Below, piece by piece: positions 8,419 to 17,027 of a DNA stretch of 64,000 bases (positions are counted from its first letter, which is position 1; each line of letters begins with the position of its first letter). A program made the translations under genes and the position numbers. Source of the stretch: an uncultured Paraprevotella sp. (GTDB taxonomy: Bacteria; Bacteroidota; Bacteroidia; Bacteroidales; Bacteroidaceae). The DNA is taken from NCBI GenBank assembly GCA_910586505.1, contig CAJUGV010000009.1, forward strand, positions 31,139 through 95,138, read 5' to 3'. A model generated the notes under the pieces. The model did no database searches. It saw nothing but the letters and a program-made list of their open reading frames with translations, and was not told the DNA's origin.

Positions 8419-11400
8419 TTATAGATTAATTTTAACCCCCAGTACAAAACTGCGTCCGTGCCCCAGCAGGCCACGGTCTATCCCTTGGTAAACAGGATTT
8501 CCCGACATGGAAAGTTCAGGATCGCCTCCCAGATACTTTGTACAGGTAAATACATTATTAGCAGCGGCCCACACCGTGATACCTTGCAGGAAAGTAAGGT
8601 TGAACGGGAAACGATAGCTAAGACTCAAGGTCTTCAACTTCATATAAGAGCCGTCTTCTATCCATCTGTCTGAGAAGCGCGCATTCCCCATCGGGTCGCC
8701 ATTCTCGGCTCTGGGTATGTCTGTCGCCTGTCCTTCGGCAGTCCAGCGGTTTAAAAGTGCCGTCGTCTGATTGAAGTAGCCACGTCCGCCTTCCAGCACG
8801 GAACGCTGATAGTTGTAAATGTCATTTCCTAACGAATAGCTGAAGAAAGCATCCAACGTCCAGTTCTTATAATGGAAACTCGTACCGAAATTTCCGAAAA
8901 TATCCGGATTAGGGTCACCGATGACGGTCTTGTCATCATTGTTAATCACCCCGTCAGGCTGTAAATCTACAAAACGAATGTCTCCGGCCCGGAAAGCTCT
9001 TCCGCCTTGTCCACCGTTACGCAAATCTGCTTCGGCAGCCTCCTCGGAAGTGGCGAACACACCATCCGTCTTGTATCCATAAAACAATCCCAGCGGACTG
9101 CCTATTTCCGTCAGCACTTCTCCTCCGTATATCGAAGTATAAATGGATTTGTCGCCGTTAGGCAAAGCCGTCACCTTATTCTTATAATGTCCTATGCTGG
9201 CAAACACTTCCCATGAGAAATCTTTCAGCGCCATGGCCTTGACCGCAGCCGTAAGGTCGAAACCTTGATTTTCCATCTTTCCGTCGTTACACCAATAATT
9301 GCGCAGACCGCTCACGCCGCCCAACGATTTCAACGTCAGCATATCGTTCACATAAGACTTATAATAGTTGAATCCTACAGACAGGCGGTCATGGCAGAAT
9401 GACATGTCCACACCCGCAGAGACACGTGTCACTGTCTCCCACTTCAGCTGGTCGTTTCCGATATTGGCCAAAGCCAGGCCGGAAGTCTGGTTAAGGAACT
9501 CTTCTGTAGCAAAATAAGAACGGGACGCAAAACTGTTGATGTTGTCGTTACCCGACTGATCTATACCTACATTCACTTTCAAATAGTCTATTCCTTTCAC
9601 ATTCCGGAAGAAAGGTTCGGCGGAAACAACCCATGCAGCCTGCAAAGAAGGGAATACTCCCCACGAATAGTCACCCAGTCTGACACCGCCATCCGCATTC
9701 TTTCCGAACCGGGTAGAGGTTTCGGCCGTTACCGTTCCTTGCAGAAAATACTTATCGGCATAATTCCAGTCGGCATTCACATATACAGCTGTCGACTTCC
9801 AGTCCTCGATAATGCCCTTTACCCTACGGTTGTCCATGCTGCTCGTGATGTTCGGCAACTTGTCGCCCACACCATTATCCGCACGCAAGGCATCCGAACT
9901 GAAAGAATCGCTCTGATAGCGGAATCCTCCGAACAGGTTCACCCGATGTCCCCCGAAACGCCGTAACCAGTTAATCCTCGTATCGCTTGATATGGCAAGC
10001 TGCTTGCTGGAATAGGCCTGAGACCGGCTTCTCGTGGCATCTTCCGTACCCTCCGTAAAAGTGGGGACACCCTCATCCGGAATAAACGAACGCTCTGTTA
10101 CATTATTCAATACATAGCTGACTCTTTCCGACAATGTCAGATAACGGTTGATTTTCCATTTCGGCATGGCACTCAATGAGAAGAGCGTATATTCCAGACG
10201 GTTTTTATTGCTGGCCTCCCCGTTCTCCAAAAGGGAAAGAGGATTGGACAAATTAAAATAATCGAAATCAGCCAAAGAAGCAGTAAAGCGTCCGTCTTTG
10301 TCCGGATTATACGCAGCCAGAATAGGCGCCTTTATCAGCGACAATGCACCGGGCGACAGAATCTGTCCGCTCCTCATACCGTCGTCGCGCAAATCACGGG
10401 TCGTATTGGAATAAGCCACATCAAGACTGCAATCCAATGCCTTGATAAACTTCACATCCGTATTGAATCGCATGTTCAAGCGAGAGAAATCGTTGTTTTT
10501 CAACGTACTCTGCGCATTAGCGTATCCGATAGAAAGATTATAGCTGGCTACATCATCACCTCCTTGCACGTTCACGCCGTAATTCTGCGTGAAAGCTTCC
10601 CTGTAAGTATAGTCTTTCCAATCCGTATTGTTGTGATACATGGCATACTTCTGCTTGTCTTGTGTATAGTCATTCAGAAAGTCAGGAGTAGAGGTAGCAT
10701 TCCCCAGGATATCGGAAGCATAAAGACGGTACTGACCTGCATCCATCATAGAAGGCAGCTTAGGCATAAGCTCCAAAGCACCGTAAATATCAACATCGAT
10801 TCGTGTAGCCATGCTCTTGGCACGTTTGGTTTCGATGACTACCACACCGTTCGCACCTTTTGCACCGTAAAGTGCCGTGGCATTCTTCAAAACCGTAACT
10901 TTCTCTATGTCATTCACACTGATGGCCGACAACACATTGTTCACATAACCTTCGTGCAATATAGTACGGTCGTTCTGCGTATCAAGGATAACGCCATCCA
11001 CCACCACCAGAGGCTGGCTGTTGATGTTCAATGAATTATATCCGCCGATGAACATATTGGCTCCTTGGGCCGGATTTCCGGAACGAAGAAGCACGCGCAG
11101 GTCAGCTCCTATTTTCTTAGCCATTTCATCCTCTATGGTCAAAGAAGACATGGCGGAAAAGTCGGCGGCACTGCTCTCGTTCGTCACTCTTACATCACCG
11201 GAATAACCATCGGAGAACGACTCGGAATACATCTTTACCACCAACTCTTTTCCTTTGCCGGTCAAATGAACCCTAACGGAATTATAATTAGGTGTCCGAA
11301 CCTGCAACTGACTGACATAATGCGGTACATTCACTTCAAAGCGGCCCTGCTCGTCGGAGATGGCACTGAAACGATCATCTCCCGCCGCCTGAATCAGACC

Positions 11401-11628
11401 TCCCTGAACCGGAGCACCTGTAGCGGCATCTATCAAACGTCCTTTATAGGCTACTGTAGAAATTTGCGACGCCCTATCCCGCTTGAAAGCTTTAAGCGAA
11501 TCAGTGCCGCTCGCAGCAGACTGTATGACATCGCCCTCCTGCGGAGCAGACTGTCCGTAAACAGTCTGCATGCCGGCAGATAGTGCCATACAAAAACATA
11601 TACTATAATATAAACTTCTATTCTTCAT
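8419..11628 (-). CDS. SusC-like TonB-dependent outer-membrane transporter (pair 1)
   Basis: This 1069-residue protein should import oligosaccharides across the outer membrane using TonB energy, working with the SusD-like partner that follows 7 bp downstream. A signal peptide (ends VYGQS) is followed by a carboxypeptidase-regulatory-like domain (YKGRLIDAATGAPVQGG, about residues 60-135). The plug contains QPLVVVDGVIL and VTVLKNATALYGAKGANGVVVIETKR. The remainder is a long beta-barrel ending in ...FVLGVKINL, a typical aromatic/hydrophobic C-terminal strand. There is no N-terminal STN signalling domain, so it is not an obvious sigma/anti-sigma transducer. The start overlaps the end of the upstream fasciclin gene by 11 bp. 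Confidence 0.92.
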   Translation of the reverse strand: MKNRSLYYSICFCMALSAGMQTVYGQSAPQEGDVIQSAASGTDSLKAFKRDRASQISTVAYKGRLIDAATGAPVQGGLIQAAGDDRFSAISDEQGRFEVNVPHYVSQLQVRTPNYNSVRVHLTGKGKELVVKMYSESFSDGYSGDVRVTNESSAADFSAMSSLTIEDEMAKKIGADLRVLLRSGNPAQGANMFIGGYNSLNINSQPLVVVDGVILDTQNDRTILHEGYVNNVLSAISVNDIEKVTVLKNATALYGAKGANGVVVIETKRAKSMATRIDVDIYGALELMPKLPSMMDAGQYRLYASDILGNATSTPDFLNDYTQDKQKYAMYHNNTDWKDYTYREAFTQNYGVNVQGGDDVASYNLSIGYANAQSTLKNNDFSRLNMRFNTDVKFIKALDCSLDVAYSNTTRDLRDDGMRSGQILSPGALSLIKAPILAAYNPDKDGRFTASLADFDYFNLSNPLSLLENGEASNKNRLEYTLFSLSAMPKWKINRYLTLSERVSYVLNNVTERSFIPDEGVPTFTEGTEDATRSRSQAYSSKQLAISSDTRINWLRRFGGHRVNLFGGFRYQSDSFSSDALRADNGVGDKLPNITSSMDNRRVKGIIEDWKSTAVYVNADWNYADKYFLQGTVTAETSTRFGKNADGGVRLGDYSWGVFPSLQAAWVVSAEPFFRNVKGIDYLKVNVGIDQSGNDNINSFASRSYFATEEFLNQTSGLALANIGNDQLKWETVTRVSAGVDMSFCHDRLSVGFNYYKSYVNDMLTLKSLGGVSGLRNYWCNDGKMENQGFDLTAAVKAMALKDFSWEVFASIGHYKNKVTALPNGDKSIYTSIYGGEVLTEIGSPLGLFYGYKTDGVFATSEEAAEADLRNGGQGGRAFRAGDIRFVDLQPDGVINNDDKTVIGDPNPDIFGNFGTSFHYKNWTLDAFFSYSLGNDIYNYQRSVLEGGRGYFNQTTALLNRWTAEGQATDIPRAENGDPMGNARFSDRWIEDGSYMKLKTLSLSYRFPFNLTFLQGITVWAAANNVFTCTKYLGGDPELSMSGNPVYQGIDRGLLGHGRSFVLGVKINL

Positions 11629-13213
11629 CGCTCAAATCTTCGTTAACTGTGGGTTTTAATACTATACAATCAATATACAGGTCACGCGTATAAGCCGACT
11701 CGCTGCGCTTGGGAGTACTGCTTATTTTCAAGGTAACCTTGGCATCCGTCATAGTCAGTCGATTGGGATAGTAATCGCAATACGCAAAGGTATGCCCTTT
11801 CTTCACCCATATCGTGTCGAGTTTGTTTCCGGGAATCTCCACGTCTTTCACGCTTACTTTTTCTTTTGTATAGCCATCACTCAATTCAAAATCCACACGT
11901 CCCTTTTTCTGGTCTATCGTAGTAATCCAGCCGTTTCGTGTAAGATTCGTCGGCACGAACACCACACCGATATCATAAGAACATGACAGCACATTAGGCA
12001 AAGCATACGTCACGGTAGCACCGCGCAAAAGATTGGTGGACGTGTACTTCATATAATGACTCTTGGACACTCCGGTTCCTGCAGCAGCGACAAACACAGG
12101 ACGGTCGTTCTCCTTATCATAATAGTTTCCCGTTACCAAATAATCACCATAATTCTCAGCTTCTATGACGATATCCGTAGCTAAAACCTGATAAGGATCA
12201 AGGGTCACATCCCGACTTTTAAGAATCTCCCCATTGCTACAACCTATAGATTCCGCCCCATAGAACAAACCGCCTTCTTCCTCCGGATGATAAAAATCAT
12301 ACCCTGCGGTAGACGTCCAATAATCAGGCCACTTCGTCTGACGCCTGTTCTCGAATACCAAAGCATCCAGCACTTTGCGTCGGGCATATTTCTCGGCTAA
12401 TGTGGCATTCTCTTCTTCATCCGCATAATTATAGAAGGTTTTGAGCGTACCGATCATTTTGTTCCAGCACTCGTTCACAGGCACCAGCATGGTGTATCTC
12501 CGGCTCTCATCGTTCAAATAACCAATCTGCCCCCACAATTCATTGCTCAATACAAACACGGAATCAAGATAGACCTGCTCTCCATTAACAACTCCACCCG
12601 GTGTACTGGCTTCGGGATCGAAAACCAATTTATTGTAACTGTACAAATATTCCGTAATGGAAGAGAAAGCGGCATCCTGCCGTAGGTAGGACCATATATT
12701 GTTGTTATAAACAGCCTGCGCGTCCAAAATATGCAAATCTCCATTACTACATTCGATATTGAAGGTTTTCACCCCGGCTCCGTTAAAATGAGGCCTTCCG
12801 TTTTCCCAGACAAACGGCATCGGTTTACCGTTCAACACCCTTATGGTATCGTTCAGTACGGAAGAAGCCGAAATCAACCCCCTAGCTATATGATTTTCCA
12901 CTACTTGTATCTGAATCTCTTCGGCACTCATCTCCTCACCGGTCACCAAGGTGGTGTTTATCGCCCCGGACGGAGCCCAAACCGTGTAACGCTGATCGGA
13001 ATCCAGATATTTGTCGCATCCTTTGCTCTTGAGCAATTTAGCAAAGTCTGCCAGATCGGGACGGCTGGTAATTTCCTGCCACAGCGTCCGTTCGGGACGG
13101 GGGCCTCCGTCATAATGGTCATCCCAGTCGTCGGCACACGATACGGCCAGTCCTGAAGACAGCATGATCGAACACCATCCGGCCAGTCCGATATATTTAC
13201 TTATCTTTCTCAT
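11618..13213 (-). CDS. Fasciclin-domain lipoprotein with C-terminal beta-sandwich
   Basis: The 531-residue protein has a signal peptide with lipobox AVSC (Cys26) followed by ADDWDD, an acidic stretch that fits Bacteroidales surface export. Residues about 45-160 match a fasciclin (FAS1) domain: TLWQEITSRPDLADFAKLLKSKG, YTVWAPSGA, VENHIARG and a closing DLHILDAQAV. A second divergent FAS1 repeat covers about 180-310 (SITEYLYSY, YTMLVPVNECWNKM). From about residue 340 a beta-sandwich starts with DIVIEAENYGDY, reminiscent of CBM6/35-type modules that begin IEAE. It is the fifth gene of the operon and overlaps susC by 11 bp. A surface glycan-binding role is inferred from position and folds only. 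Confidence 0.75.
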   Translation of the reverse strand: MRKISKYIGLAGWCSIMLSSGLAVSCADDWDDHYDGGPRPERTLWQEITSRPDLADFAKLLKSKGCDKYLDSDQRYTVWAPSGAINTTLVTGEEMSAEEIQIQVVENHIARGLISASSVLNDTIRVLNGKPMPFVWENGRPHFNGAGVKTFNIECSNGDLHILDAQAVYNNNIWSYLRQDAAFSSITEYLYSYNKLVFDPEASTPGGVVNGEQVYLDSVFVLSNELWGQIGYLNDESRRYTMLVPVNECWNKMIGTLKTFYNYADEEENATLAEKYARRKVLDALVFENRRQTKWPDYWTSTAGYDFYHPEEEGGLFYGAESIGCSNGEILKSRDVTLDPYQVLATDIVIEAENYGDYLVTGNYYDKENDRPVFVAAAGTGVSKSHYMKYTSTNLLRGATVTYALPNVLSCSYDIGVVFVPTNLTRNGWITTIDQKKGRVDFELSDGYTKEKVSVKDVEIPGNKLDTIWVKKGHTFAYCDYYPNRLTMTDAKVTLKISSTPKRSESAYTRDLYIDCIVLKPTVNEDLSDEE

Positions 13214-13230
13214 AGTTCTCTGCTTTTAAA

Positions 13231-15336
13231 TTAATATCTGTCCTCGGGCGTGGCTCCGTTGTACACGCTTTTGGGTACAATTTCGATGAAATCAATGTTC
13301 AGCATACGGCTCGTACGCTCGTCTACCTTACGGAAGCGCAGGTAGAAAGGCTTCTCATCCAATGTCTGCGTAGTCACAATGTGACGCAGGTACCACCAGT
13401 CGTTAGGGAATTTGGAGAGTTTGGTTGTACGGTCGTTTTCCACTCTATATACACAGGCCGGACCCTTCATGTAACCCAGATTATGCATGGCCTTATCGTT
13501 TTCCGTAATGGTCTGCATACCGGACGTATTGTTAGACACATCAAAATTGATGTCGTCAAACAAGCCGCCATCGGTAACCATGCCGACCTTAGGATCGTAG
13601 CCCACCATACCCATATCCAAAGGAATACCGGTCGGCTGCATAAGATTTCTGTCAAATCCGAAATAAATCTGCGTGATACTCATGAGTCCGTTACATACGT
13701 AACCTATACGTATCTCATACTGTCCGGCAGGCACGGCAGGCAAACGCAATGTCACGTCGTATTCTCCACCGAAGTTCATATTGTCCGTACGGAAAGCAGC
13801 CAAATCCTTGTATTTTCCGTTACCGGCACTTCCGGGCTGCGGCCAACGGTTGTACTTGCAATCGCACTGATCATCGTAATAGAGGTCCTTGAAATATCCT
13901 TCAGGGAAATGCCAGAACAGCATGTCCAGATCAGGATCCAGGCGCATGTCGTTATTGGTCAGCTCAGGCAACAAGACACCGGTATCGATGCGGATACGCT
14001 CGGTACGGAGCATGCTCACCACGTTCTCGTTATAAGACAAGACATTGCTCAGGAACTGAAAGTTACCGTTCACCGTAGCCGAACCGCCCGTAGGCAACAC
14101 TTCTATTCCATCCATTCTGTTCTCCGGACGTCTTCTGTCATCGCAACGGTTCAGATAAATAGCGTCACCCAACAACGATACTTTCTGTGCCCGCAACAGA
14201 TTTCCCGAAAGCGTCTCATAGTAATCCACAAAGTCTCCGCCTTCGGGCACTGACCAGTCGGGTGTGGAACGTACCAAATCTCCATAGCTGGCATTGCGGT
14301 TCAAAATATGGTAAGCGATAAAACGGTTCAGCGGATTCTTGGGATGCGTGTAATCATCGTCATAAAGCCCCCTGTCTTCCGGATACACCTTGTCATAAAT
14401 CTCTTTAGCATAATTGAACAAGGACTTGATGTCGGCAGCAAGATCACCCGTATAGACCGGCTTACCCATGTTCTGCGGGTCATACACCGTCTTGAATATC
14501 TCGTCCTTCTCCACCAACACGGTAAAACCGAACTTACGTGAGGCTGGTACCCTGTGTCCTTCTGCCGTGAAGTCCGCATTGGCCGCATACTGTGCCAAAC
14601 GCTTCAACATCTCCGGACTATTGTCTCTCTCCTTGAGAATAGAATCCTTCAAATGTGTCTGTCTCAAAGCTTCCATAAATAAAGTAAAGCCCATCTCTTC
14701 GCACTTCTGCTGCATGTAATCAGGCATGAGATAGCTTGACTGCTCCAATACACGGTCGATGGTGTGAACCACTCCGTTGCTCACCGTGTCGTTGGCCTGC
14801 ACAATGCGCGAATGTTCATTAAGCAGGAACACCGTCACACTGTCGCCCTGAGCGGCATTAAACTCCCTTCCGATATTCACTTGCACCTTGCGGTCGTACA
14901 TGTTGGAAGTAAGCAGGTAACCTGAAGAAAAATCGGAAGTCATATATTTCACACCGATAAGATGACTCTTGGCCAGAGCCTCTACTGCAGAGTCCGGCAA
15001 AGTCTCTAATGAGCCACCGGGATAGTTTTGATCGATATACCGACTGATGGCCTCATTGGTAGGCGCAAAGCAAGTGTATTCTCCATACGCATACATCAAA
15101 CCTTTCATGCCGGCACGCTCCAATAAGGCCGAAAAACCGTCGTAACGGTTATCCGCATCCAAATAGTCACCGATAGTCTGTCCCTGAAACACATAGTAGC
15201 TATCGCCTTCCACACCGTCGTCATAGCATCCTGCAAGCAGGGTCGCCACGCACATGCATGACGCAACCGAAGCAAATGTCACATGCCTGCGGAAGAAACG
15301 TCGCATTTGGAAAGCTTTCTTATATATTCTGTTCAT
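13231..15336 (-). CDS. Fasciclin-domain lipoprotein, larger
   Basis: The 701-residue lipoprotein has lipobox LLAGC (Cys37) followed by YDDG. Met11 is an alternative start. The first FAS1 domain (about residues 55-195) shows GFSALLERAGMKGLM, YTCFAPTNEAISRYI, KSHLIGVKY and GVVHTIDRVLE. A second, interrupted FAS1-like unit covers about 200-450 (MGFTLFMEALRQT, FGFTVLVEKDEIF, FIAYHILNRNASY). The C-terminal third is a beta-rich module (EYDVTLRLPAVPAGQYEIRIGYVCNG to LNIDFIEIVPKSV) resembling a jelly-roll ligand-binding domain. It sits 20 bp after susD pair 2 and 17 bp before the next fasciclin gene, the place usually taken by SusE/F-type binding proteins. Direct evidence for glycan binding is lacking. 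Confidence 0.75.
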   Translation of the reverse strand: MNRIYKKAFQMRRFFRRHVTFASVASCMCVATLLAGCYDDGVEGDSYYVFQGQTIGDYLDADNRYDGFSALLERAGMKGLMYAYGEYTCFAPTNEAISRYIDQNYPGGSLETLPDSAVEALAKSHLIGVKYMTSDFSSGYLLTSNMYDRKVQVNIGREFNAAQGDSVTVFLLNEHSRIVQANDTVSNGVVHTIDRVLEQSSYLMPDYMQQKCEEMGFTLFMEALRQTHLKDSILKERDNSPEMLKRLAQYAANADFTAEGHRVPASRKFGFTVLVEKDEIFKTVYDPQNMGKPVYTGDLAADIKSLFNYAKEIYDKVYPEDRGLYDDDYTHPKNPLNRFIAYHILNRNASYGDLVRSTPDWSVPEGGDFVDYYETLSGNLLRAQKVSLLGDAIYLNRCDDRRRPENRMDGIEVLPTGGSATVNGNFQFLSNVLSYNENVVSMLRTERIRIDTGVLLPELTNNDMRLDPDLDMLFWHFPEGYFKDLYYDDQCDCKYNRWPQPGSAGNGKYKDLAAFRTDNMNFGGEYDVTLRLPAVPAGQYEIRIGYVCNGLMSITQIYFGFDRNLMQPTGIPLDMGMVGYDPKVGMVTDGGLFDDINFDVSNNTSGMQTITENDKAMHNLGYMKGPACVYRVENDRTTKLSKFPNDWWYLRHIVTTQTLDEKPFYLRFRKVDERTSRMLNIDFIEIVPKSVYNGATPEDRY

Positions 15337-15356
15337 CGTATCTGTTTTTATATAGA

Positions 15357-17003
15357 TTAATAAATGATATAAGCAGGATTCTGATCTTTCTCCAGCAAGG
15401 GATTCAAGTCAATCTCCTTCTGATAGAAAGGAAGATAAAGATTGTCGAGTGATCCCATACGGGCCACGGCATCACGCCCTCCTGAGGTGTACTTACGTAT
15501 CAGGTAAGTATTACGCAACTTAGACATTGCCTTAACGGGATCCTCGGCATGGCGTACCATACGCATAAGGTCATACCAGCGCTTTCCCTCGAACATCAGT
15601 TCACGTTGACGCTCATCAAGCACAAGAGACTTTACTGTTTCCTCATCGTAAGTAAGCGTCTTATACCCCATACAGGAGCGCATGTTAACGGCCTCTACCA
15701 AAGCAAAAGCCTCTTTCAGATTTTCCTCACCTCCCATATAGGCCAAAGCTTCCGCTCTCATCAGCATCACATCGGTGAGACGGTAAATGATCCAATTTTC
15801 CACCGTCCCGCGCATATACGGCTTGTTGTCACTGTTAAAGAGTGTACGGAATTTGTAAACAGGATAACTGCTGAATGTTACGGTACCGTCATATCCGGTA
15901 TTTTCCTCCAAGCGCTTATCTACTTTGTCAAAAGGCGATCCTCCTTCCTGACTCACCAGATAATCTGCAGCACTCACCCATCCGGTCTTCCCCATCTCAT
16001 GCGGTCCATAGAAAAAACTGATACCTTCGTTACTGCTGCGGACCTCACGGTCGTATTGCAGTTCGAAAATACTTTCAAATCCGTTCCCTGTCCCGAAATT
16101 CTGATTGTAAGAATAGTGTGAGTTGCCATTAACGGCATCCACCAGAAGCGGGTATCCGTTGTAGAGCGCCAACTCGCCCTGCATGTAGGCATCCATATTT
16201 ATGCTGCCTTCTTCCTCACTTTTCTGCAAAGCGTCGTATTCGGCCTTTTTCTCATCCATAATATCTTTGGCATAAGTTGCCGCACGATCATAATCGCCTT
16301 TCCAAAGATATATGTCCGTGAGAAGTGCCTTAACAGAAAGTTTGTTGAAACGCCCCTTGCGTGAAGCCCAATCGCCAAAATAACGCTTGTCCCAAATGTA
16401 GTTTTTCGCCCACTCCAGATCATCAGTGATCTGTTGAAGCACGGTTTCTTCAGTATCAGCCGGCACCTTAAAATCCTCATCGTCACCGATAGTAGCCTGC
16501 GTCACCAAAGGTAGCTTCTTAAAGGTTCTTATAAGGTAGAAGTAACATAGGGCACGAATGGATTTCACCTCTGCCTCATGTGTGCGCAACTCCTCCATAG
16601 AATAATTTCCGTCCTTGGCCTGCGCTCCGGGAGCATAATAAAGTACGGTATTGCACAGATTGATGACATTATAGAAATCAGCCCACGACATCCAGCTGTT
16701 ATCGGCCGTAATGTTATTGACGAAGTAGTCATAGAGTTCCTTGTTGTTAGGCATGTTACTTACATCGGACACATTGTCGCCACGTAGCTCGCCCCATGCT
16801 ATCACGCGCTGCGAGAAGCCCTTGTCCTGCATGTGATAGTAGCAGGAGGCAATGACACTTTCTACCTCGCTTTTCTTCTCCCAGTAGTTTTCCACCACCA
16901 CTGCATTGAGAGGCTCGATTTCCAGAAAGTCTCCACAGGAAGTCGTCAGCACACTCATAGTAGCGGCCAGGGACAGGGTTCCGGTTATCAATATCTTCTT
17001 CAT
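15357..17003 (-). CDS. SusD-like surface glycan-binding lipoprotein (pair 2)
   Basis: This 548-residue protein is the lid partner of the susC gene ending 24 bp upstream. The lipobox is TTSC (Cys23) followed by GDFLEIEP, a very typical SusD N-terminus. The TPR-like region includes IRALCYFYLIRTFKKLPLVT, and the C-terminal family signature LVLDERQRELMFEGKRWYDLMRMVRH is intact. It is clearly different in sequence from the pair 1 SusD, so the two pairs probably bind different oligosaccharides or different parts of one glycan. Start ATG 17003 gives a normal signal peptide. Confidence 0.95.
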   Translation of the reverse strand: MKKILITGTLSLAATMSVLTTSCGDFLEIEPLNAVVVENYWEKKSEVESVIASCYYHMQDKGFSQRVIAWGELRGDNVSDVSNMPNNKELYDYFVNNITADNSWMSWADFYNVINLCNTVLYYAPGAQAKDGNYSMEELRTHEAEVKSIRALCYFYLIRTFKKLPLVTQATIGDDEDFKVPADTEETVLQQITDDLEWAKNYIWDKRYFGDWASRKGRFNKLSVKALLTDIYLWKGDYDRAATYAKDIMDEKKAEYDALQKSEEEGSINMDAYMQGELALYNGYPLLVDAVNGNSHYSYNQNFGTGNGFESIFELQYDREVRSSNEGISFFYGPHEMGKTGWVSAADYLVSQEGGSPFDKVDKRLEENTGYDGTVTFSSYPVYKFRTLFNSDNKPYMRGTVENWIIYRLTDVMLMRAEALAYMGGEENLKEAFALVEAVNMRSCMGYKTLTYDEETVKSLVLDERQRELMFEGKRWYDLMRMVRHAEDPVKAMSKLRNTYLIRKYTSGGRDAVARMGSLDNLYLPFYQKEIDLNPLLEKDQNPAYIIY

Positions 17004-17027
17004 ATTTTTTGCTGTTAATTCATGTCA

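Noticed and set aside
13381..14253. Long plus-strand open frame of 290 codons inside the fasciclin gene region
   Set aside because: It is antisense to a clear lipoprotein gene, has unnatural His/Arg/Ile-rich composition and no start context.
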